Source: an uncultured Collinsella sp. (GTDB lineage: Bacteria; Actinomycetota; Coriobacteriia; Coriobacteriales; Coriobacteriaceae). From it: 6,351 nucleotides of DNA. The position numbers were made by a program, and so were the translations under genes. The notes below the pieces were generated by a model. The model worked only from the letters and a program-made list of their open reading frames with translations. It searched no databases and was not told the origin of the DNA. Within the stretch, counting starts at the first letter, position 1. Each line of letters opens with the position of its first letter. Shown here one piece after another: positions 4,630 through 6,351 of the stretch. The stretch is taken from assembly GCA_938023085.1 (NCBI GenBank), contig CALHDP010000056.1, positions 1-6,351 on the forward strand, written 5' to 3'.

Positions 4630-5784
4630 ATGGACGAAATCGTCTGCGCAAACACCGCATTCCGTTACTGGCGCTGCCCGCCACAGGTGCGCGATCTCTA
4701 CCCGCGCCTGCCCAACTCCGAAGAAGGCTGGCGAGCTCTATCCCAAGCCCCATTCGTAACCGACGTCCTCAAGACCCCAGTCATCACAGCAGCATCAACT
4801 CGAAGCAACCTACATTCCGAGACAAGACGTACCATCCGATGGAACAGCGCCTATACAGAGAAGGTCTCGATCGACACGGGCATGGGCTTTAGCGTCACAG
4901 ACCCTCTTCATACGCTATTCACCATGACTCGAAGCGTTTCTTCATGCGACCTGGTTCTGGCCATGTACGAGCTCTGCGGATGGTTTTCGGTTTTTAAACC
5001 ATCGCCCGCGGTCGACATGGCACTTGAGCAAGCAAAATCAGAAGAAGAGCAGTACACCACAGAAAGTCTTTTTGAACTAGATGAAACCCAAGACGAGGCC
5101 CCATGGAAGCGAGTCTATGCTCGTGCGAGCCAGAAGGACAGCGAGAATGATCAAAGTGGGCAGCAGAATGACGGATCCGGAAATAAAGCAAACGGAAAAG
5201 GCACATCGCTCTGGATGAGAAAGCCTCTTATTGAAATAGAAGAACTGCACAGATTTGCAGCGAAGGTTAAGGGCGAGATGTGGGGAAAACAATTCTACGA
5301 AGCCGCACGGCAGGTAATGGGTATTGCGGCATCCCCGCTAGAAGTTGCTGGAATCATGTTGCTAAGTCTTCCGAGGCGTACTGGCGGAGCGGAGTTTAAA
5401 AACATATACGTCAACGACTTAACACCGCTGTCGAATTCAGCTCGAAAAATCGCAGGTCAGAAAATCTGTTACGGCGATATCGTCATCGTAAACCCAATAA
5501 TAATGAAAGCTGTGCTTATCGAACTTCAGGGAGAGGTTATCCATGGTTCAGGCGCCGTGCTGGACCACGATGCCGCACGAATGACAGCATTACAAAGCAT
5601 GGGATACGACGTATTTCTTGTAACCCATGACATGCTCAATGATCACGATCAGCTTGATGCCATCATTCACAGTGTGTGTGAGCGATTGGAGTTGCGCTAC
5701 AAACCAAAAACCGAGGCGATGAGATGCGCTGAGACCAGATTGCGAGCCAACGTTCTGTGCAATTGGCTTGGTATTGGTAAGTAA
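4630..5784 (+). CDS. AbiEi-like protein with C-terminal PD-(D/E)XK (DUF559-like) domain
   Basis: A 384-residue protein. ATG 4630 is chosen because GGGGAGG (4618-4624) lies five bases upstream. The frame is open back to GTG 4423, but that extension has no ribosome site and a non-coding composition. Residues 1-120 resemble the N-terminal half of AbiEi-family antitoxin-like proteins, with the typical SVTDPLHTLFTMTR (88-101) and a helix at 103-118. Residues about 133-198 are an acidic, then Ser/Gln/Asn/Gly-rich linker. Residues 200-384 look like a restriction-endonuclease fold: YGDIVIV (281-287) with Asp283, LIELQG (296-301) with Glu298 and Gln300, His305, DHDAARMTAL (312-321) and GYDVFLVTHDML (325-336). 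The Asp, ExQ and downstream Arg fit DUF559/Vsr-like nucleases. No AbiEii-type toxin gene lies next to it. The gene sits alone between tRNA-Val and tRNA-Ala, a common slot for accessory genes. Substrate and activity are unknown. Confidence 0.72.
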   Translation: MDEIVCANTAFRYWRCPPQVRDLYPRLPNSEEGWRALSQAPFVTDVLKTPVITAASTRSNLHSETRRTIRWNSAYTEKVSIDTGMGFSVTDPLHTLFTMTRSVSSCDLVLAMYELCGWFSVFKPSPAVDMALEQAKSEEEQYTTESLFELDETQDEAPWKRVYARASQKDSENDQSGQQNDGSGNKANGKGTSLWMRKPLIEIEELHRFAAKVKGEMWGKQFYEAARQVMGIAASPLEVAGIMLLSLPRRTGGAEFKNIYVNDLTPLSNSARKIAGQKICYGDIVIVNPIIMKAVLIELQGEVIHGSGAVLDHDAARMTALQSMGYDVFLVTHDMLNDHDQLDAIIHSVCERLELRYKPKTEAMRCAETRLRANVLCNWLGIGK

Positions 5785-5852
5785 TATTGTTCAAGTGAGC
5801 ATTATTACTACTTTATATGCTGCCAGTAATTAAGTGCCATTTTAAAACCACG

Positions 5853-5986
5853 CCGGTTTACTACGTTGGATTGGGGGTAGCTGAGCACACCGAATTCGTC
5901 GCTCGTAAAACCGCAGGTAGAATGCCTGCCCGTTTTGCGAATGTAGGCGTGTGGTCGGAAATCCGGGAATCGTCGCAGTAAACCGG
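5853..5986. repeat. 134-nt imperfect long hairpin (possible structured RNA or MITE/REP-like element)
   Basis: The outer arms CCGGTTTACTACG (5853-5865) and CGCAGTAAACCGG (5974-5986) pair at 12 of 13 positions. Nested pairings follow in order: GGATT/AATCC (5868-5872, 5960-5964), CACAC/GTGTG (5886-5890, 5949-5953), ATTCG/CGAAT (5894-5898, 5938-5942), AAAAC/GTTTT (5907-5911, 5932-5936) and GCAGG/CCTGC (5913-5917, 5925-5929) closing a 7-nt loop. The collinear order across the whole length makes chance unlikely, though this is by eye. No T tract follows, so it is not a standard terminator. The strand of any transcript is unknown. Confidence 0.55.
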
Positions 5987-6002
5987 TCTGTTTATGAAGC
6001 GA

Positions 6003-6022
6003 CCAGCTGGCGCGAGCTGCGC
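6003..6022. repeat. Two adjacent short palindromes
   Basis: CCAGCTGG (6003-6010) is a perfect palindrome and is followed by GCGC-GAGCT-GCGC (6010-6022), a 4-bp stem with a 5-nt loop. Both lie between the long hairpin and the GC-rich fold, and add to the dense structure of this spacer. Confidence 0.4.
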
Positions 6023-6070
6023 ACGGTTCAGTAAATTGACCCGAAGGCGCGGAGAGGGGCTCAGACGAAA

Positions 6071-6149
6071 CCCTCCCGCGGAAGCACCGCGGATTGCTTT
6101 GTTCTGGCCGGCGGCACCTGGGGCGACATGCGCGCCCCAGGAAGGAGGG
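6071..6149. other. Possible branched RNA fold (three-way junction)
   Basis: CCCTCC (6071-6076) can pair with GGAGGG (6144-6149). Enclosed are a CCGCGG-AAGCA-CCGCGG hairpin (6076-6092, sharing one base with the outer stem) and a perfect 9-bp hairpin, CCTGGGGCG (6117-6125) with CGCCCCAGG (6133-6141), around ACATGCG. I do not recognise it as a known riboswitch, RNase P RNA, tmRNA or T-box. Open frames here, on the minus strand across 5861-6253 and on the plus strand across 6094-6312, have no gene-like composition. Confidence 0.4.
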
Positions 6150-6165
6150 CGGCGGGCTTGCCGCT

Positions 6166-6194
6166 GCCCGCGGGGCGCGCCCCGCGGGCTATTT
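6166..6194 (+). repeat. Perfect 24-bp GC palindrome, terminator-like
   Basis: GCCCGCGGGGCG (6166-6177) is followed immediately by its exact reverse complement (6178-6189). As a hairpin this gives a 10-bp all-GC stem with a 4-nt loop, followed by a short TATTT. It could end a transcript coming from 5785-6165 or act as a cruciform. It sits 72 nt before the tRNA-Ala promoter. The T tract is too short for a confident terminator. Confidence 0.5.
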
Positions 6195-6261
6195 CGGGCA
6201 TCGTGTGTCCCTTCGGCCCCGCGCCGTTCCACGCACCGTAAAATCTTTTCCAAAATTGTCC

Positions 6262-6290
6262 TTGCATCGGCGGGGGAGTTCCCGTATAGT
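6262..6290 (+). promoter_or_regulatory. Promoter of tRNA-Ala
   Basis: TTGCAT (6262-6267), a 17-bp spacer and TATAGT (6285-6290) match the housekeeping consensus well. Transcription would start near 6297, about six bases before the mature tRNA. A GC-rich discriminator is not obvious. Confidence 0.8.
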
Positions 6291-6302
6291 ACTTTCTCGC
6301 AC

Positions 6303-6351
6303 GGGGGCGTAGCTCAGCTGGGAGAGCGCTTGACTGGCAGTCAAGAGGTCA
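6303..6351 (+). tRNA. tRNA-Ala (anticodon GGC), 3' end outside window
   Basis: The first 49 nt of a tRNA. They comprise the acceptor 5' strand GGGGGCG (6303-6309), TA, the D arm GCTC/GAGC (6312-6315, 6324-6327) and the anticodon stem CTTGA/TCAAG (6329-6333, 6341-6345), with loop CTGGCAG and anticodon GGC at 6336-6338. The window ends in the variable loop. It decodes GCC/GCU alanine codons, and more tRNAs may follow in the same transcript. Confidence 0.93.

Noticed and set aside
5861..6253. A 130-codon minus-strand and a 72-codon plus-strand open frame in the last spacer
   Set aside because: They run through long inverted repeats and the 24-bp palindrome, have no ribosome site I can see, and show no protein-like pattern.
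1..6351. CRISPR array, complete insertion sequence or replication origin
   Set aside because: No regularly spaced repeats, transposase-like protein, or DnaA-box cluster is seen.

Overview
The window looks like chromosomal DNA from a gut Coriobacteriia member, most likely Collinsella or a close relative. This is an inference. It rests on GC-rich core-type genes, a C-terminal LPxTA-type sortase signal, a DUF3825 gene, and an AbiEi-like/nuclease-like protein of a style I associate with this class. There is no rRNA or other decisive marker.

Layout, left to right. (1) Positions 1-592 hold the 3' end of a cell-wall-anchored surface protein: Thr/Lys/Pro-rich stalk, LPKTA sorting motif, hydrophobic tail. 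(2) Positions 593-858 hold a hairpin that may be a terminator and a promoter for the next genes. (3) Positions 859-2891 hold three co-directional genes with a lower-GC look: a two-helix membrane protein ending in a GIY-YIG-like domain (859-1449), a soluble protein of unknown function (1473-1997), and a dCTP deaminase/dUTPase-fold protein with a C-terminal coiled coil and membrane helices (2109-2891). The third gene has its own extended -10 promoter next to a perfect GTCCCC palindrome, and a strong terminator follows it. (4) Positions 3041-4038 hold a DUF3825 gene. Its 5' part is broken by a frameshift at a T run and an in-frame amber stop; the DUF3825 domain itself is open from 3220. (5) Positions 4177-4292 hold tRNA-Val(CAC) and a terminator. 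(6) Positions 4630-5784 hold a protein with an AbiEi-like N-terminal half and a PD-(D/E)XK/DUF559-like C-terminal half. (7) Positions 5785-6302 hold no gene but are unusually rich in inverted repeats: a 134-nt imperfect hairpin, a possible branched fold and a perfect 24-bp palindrome. (8) Positions 6262-6351 hold a clear promoter and the start of tRNA-Ala(GGC), cut by the window edge.

The most interesting unit is the 859-2891 cluster. Two of its proteins combine a nucleic-acid or nucleotide enzyme fold with membrane helices, and by-eye alignment shows the key catalytic glutamate replaced in both (Glu to Lys in the GIY-YIG domain, Glu to Arg in the deaminase-like domain). That would fit binding or sensing domains tethered to the membrane, possibly an uncharacterised defence or stress module. 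Function is inference only. The structured non-coding block at 5853-6190 is the second item worth checking.
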